Assembly (NCBI GenBank): GCA_025350085.1
Contig: JANXYI010000095.1
Location: forward strand, 1-13,081
Direction of reading: 5' to 3'
Length of the DNA stretch: 13,081 bases
Source of the DNA: Deltaproteobacteria bacterium
GTDB lineage: Bacteria; Desulfobacterota; Desulfovibrionia; Desulfovibrionales; Desulfovibrionaceae
A model generated the notes under the pieces. That model was not told the origin of the DNA and ran no database searches. It saw nothing but the letters and a program-made list of their open reading frames with translations. Shown one piece after another: positions 12,805-13,081 of the stretch (the first letter of the stretch is position 1; every line of letters begins with the position of its first letter). A program made the position numbers and the translations under genes.

Positions 12805-13081
12805 ATGAGTGACCAATCGACAGTCAGCCTAGCCCGGGCCATCGGGCGGCCGGCCCTGGACAACCAGGAAGAGGGCCGCCGCGTGGAGCGCCTGCCCGGC
12901 GTCAACCTGGAACTCAAGGTCGGCGGGGCCCTGTCCATGCAGTTCGCCGCCCTGGACCAGAAATACGACGGCAAGGTGGTGGGCTTCGAGCCTTTCTCGT
13001 ACCTCATCGTGCAGGCGCGCCTCCCGCTGGAGGGGCTCGCGCGCGTCGCCCAAAACCCCAACATGGTGGCCCAGCACACGG
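12805..13081 (+). CDS. N-terminal part of a probable YcgR/PilZ-like flagellar brake protein (runs off the window)
   Basis: Ninety-two residues of an intact frame are visible before the window ends. The region from about residue 30 (LPGVNLELKVGGALSM, then VVGFEPFSYLIVQARLP at 58-74) resembles the N-terminal YcgR-like domain that precedes PilZ domains in c-di-GMP-binding flagellar brake proteins, particularly the pattern of a VG-x-EP turn followed by a YLIV strand. The PilZ domain itself, with its RxxxR and DxSxxG motifs, would lie beyond the edge and cannot be seen. The ATG at 12805 is supported by GGAG (12795-12798) six bases upstream. It is in the same direction as the PHP gene, 83 bases after it. 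Existence of the gene is secure. The functional call is tentative. Confidence 0.6.
   Translation, partial: MSDQSTVSLARAIGRPALDNQEEGRRVERLPGVNLELKVGGALSMQFAALDQKYDGKVVGFEPFSYLIVQARLPLEGLARVAQNPNMVAQHT

Overview
The window is uniformly GC-rich, with codon-biased genes. It reads as the chromosome of an anaerobic Desulfovibrio-like bacterium (Desulfobacterota, order Desulfovibrionales). This is inferred from the style of the genes: a pair of tetratricopeptide proteins of a type I associate with Desulfovibrio, a large sensor GGDEF-EAL protein, a CbiA-type cobyrinate amidase and a stand-alone malic enzyme. No phage, insertion sequence, CRISPR array or rRNA is visible, and most genes look like ordinary core genes.

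From left to right, positions 130-9002 hold seven genes, all on the minus strand. In transcription order they are a TrmJ-like tRNA 2'-O-methyltransferase, a LivK-type periplasmic binding protein broken by one frameshift, a membrane PAS-PAS-GGDEF-EAL protein whose start codon overlaps the stop of the binding protein, an 87-residue six-cysteine protein, two adjacent paralogous TPR proteins, and cbiA ending at a long hairpin. On the plus strand at 9133-10449 is a malic enzyme with a good promoter and its own terminator. It converges on a minus-strand gene for a small exported methionine-rich protein (10594-10950) with a classic terminator. After a gene-poor stretch come tRNA-Pro(UGG) (minus, 11344-11420), a frameshifted Trm112/UPF0434-type zinc-ribbon gene (minus, 11491-11696), and two plus-strand genes: a PHP-domain phosphoesterase (11873-12721) and the start of a probable YcgR/PilZ-like protein cut by the window edge.

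The most interesting functional unit is the translationally coupled pair at 3779-8066. A secreted amino-acid-type binding protein is encoded without any ABC permease or ATPase and is followed immediately by a c-di-GMP synthase/phosphodiesterase with a periplasmic sensor region. The suggested reading, which is inference, is ligand sensing that sets c-di-GMP levels rather than transport. A possible c-di-GMP effector (YcgR/PilZ-like) lies at the right end but is not linked to the pair by operon structure.

Two genes, the binding protein and the Trm112-like gene, are each broken by the apparent loss of one base in a G or C run. This pattern is more typical of sequencing or assembly indels than of real gene decay, so both should be checked against reads before being called pseudogenes.
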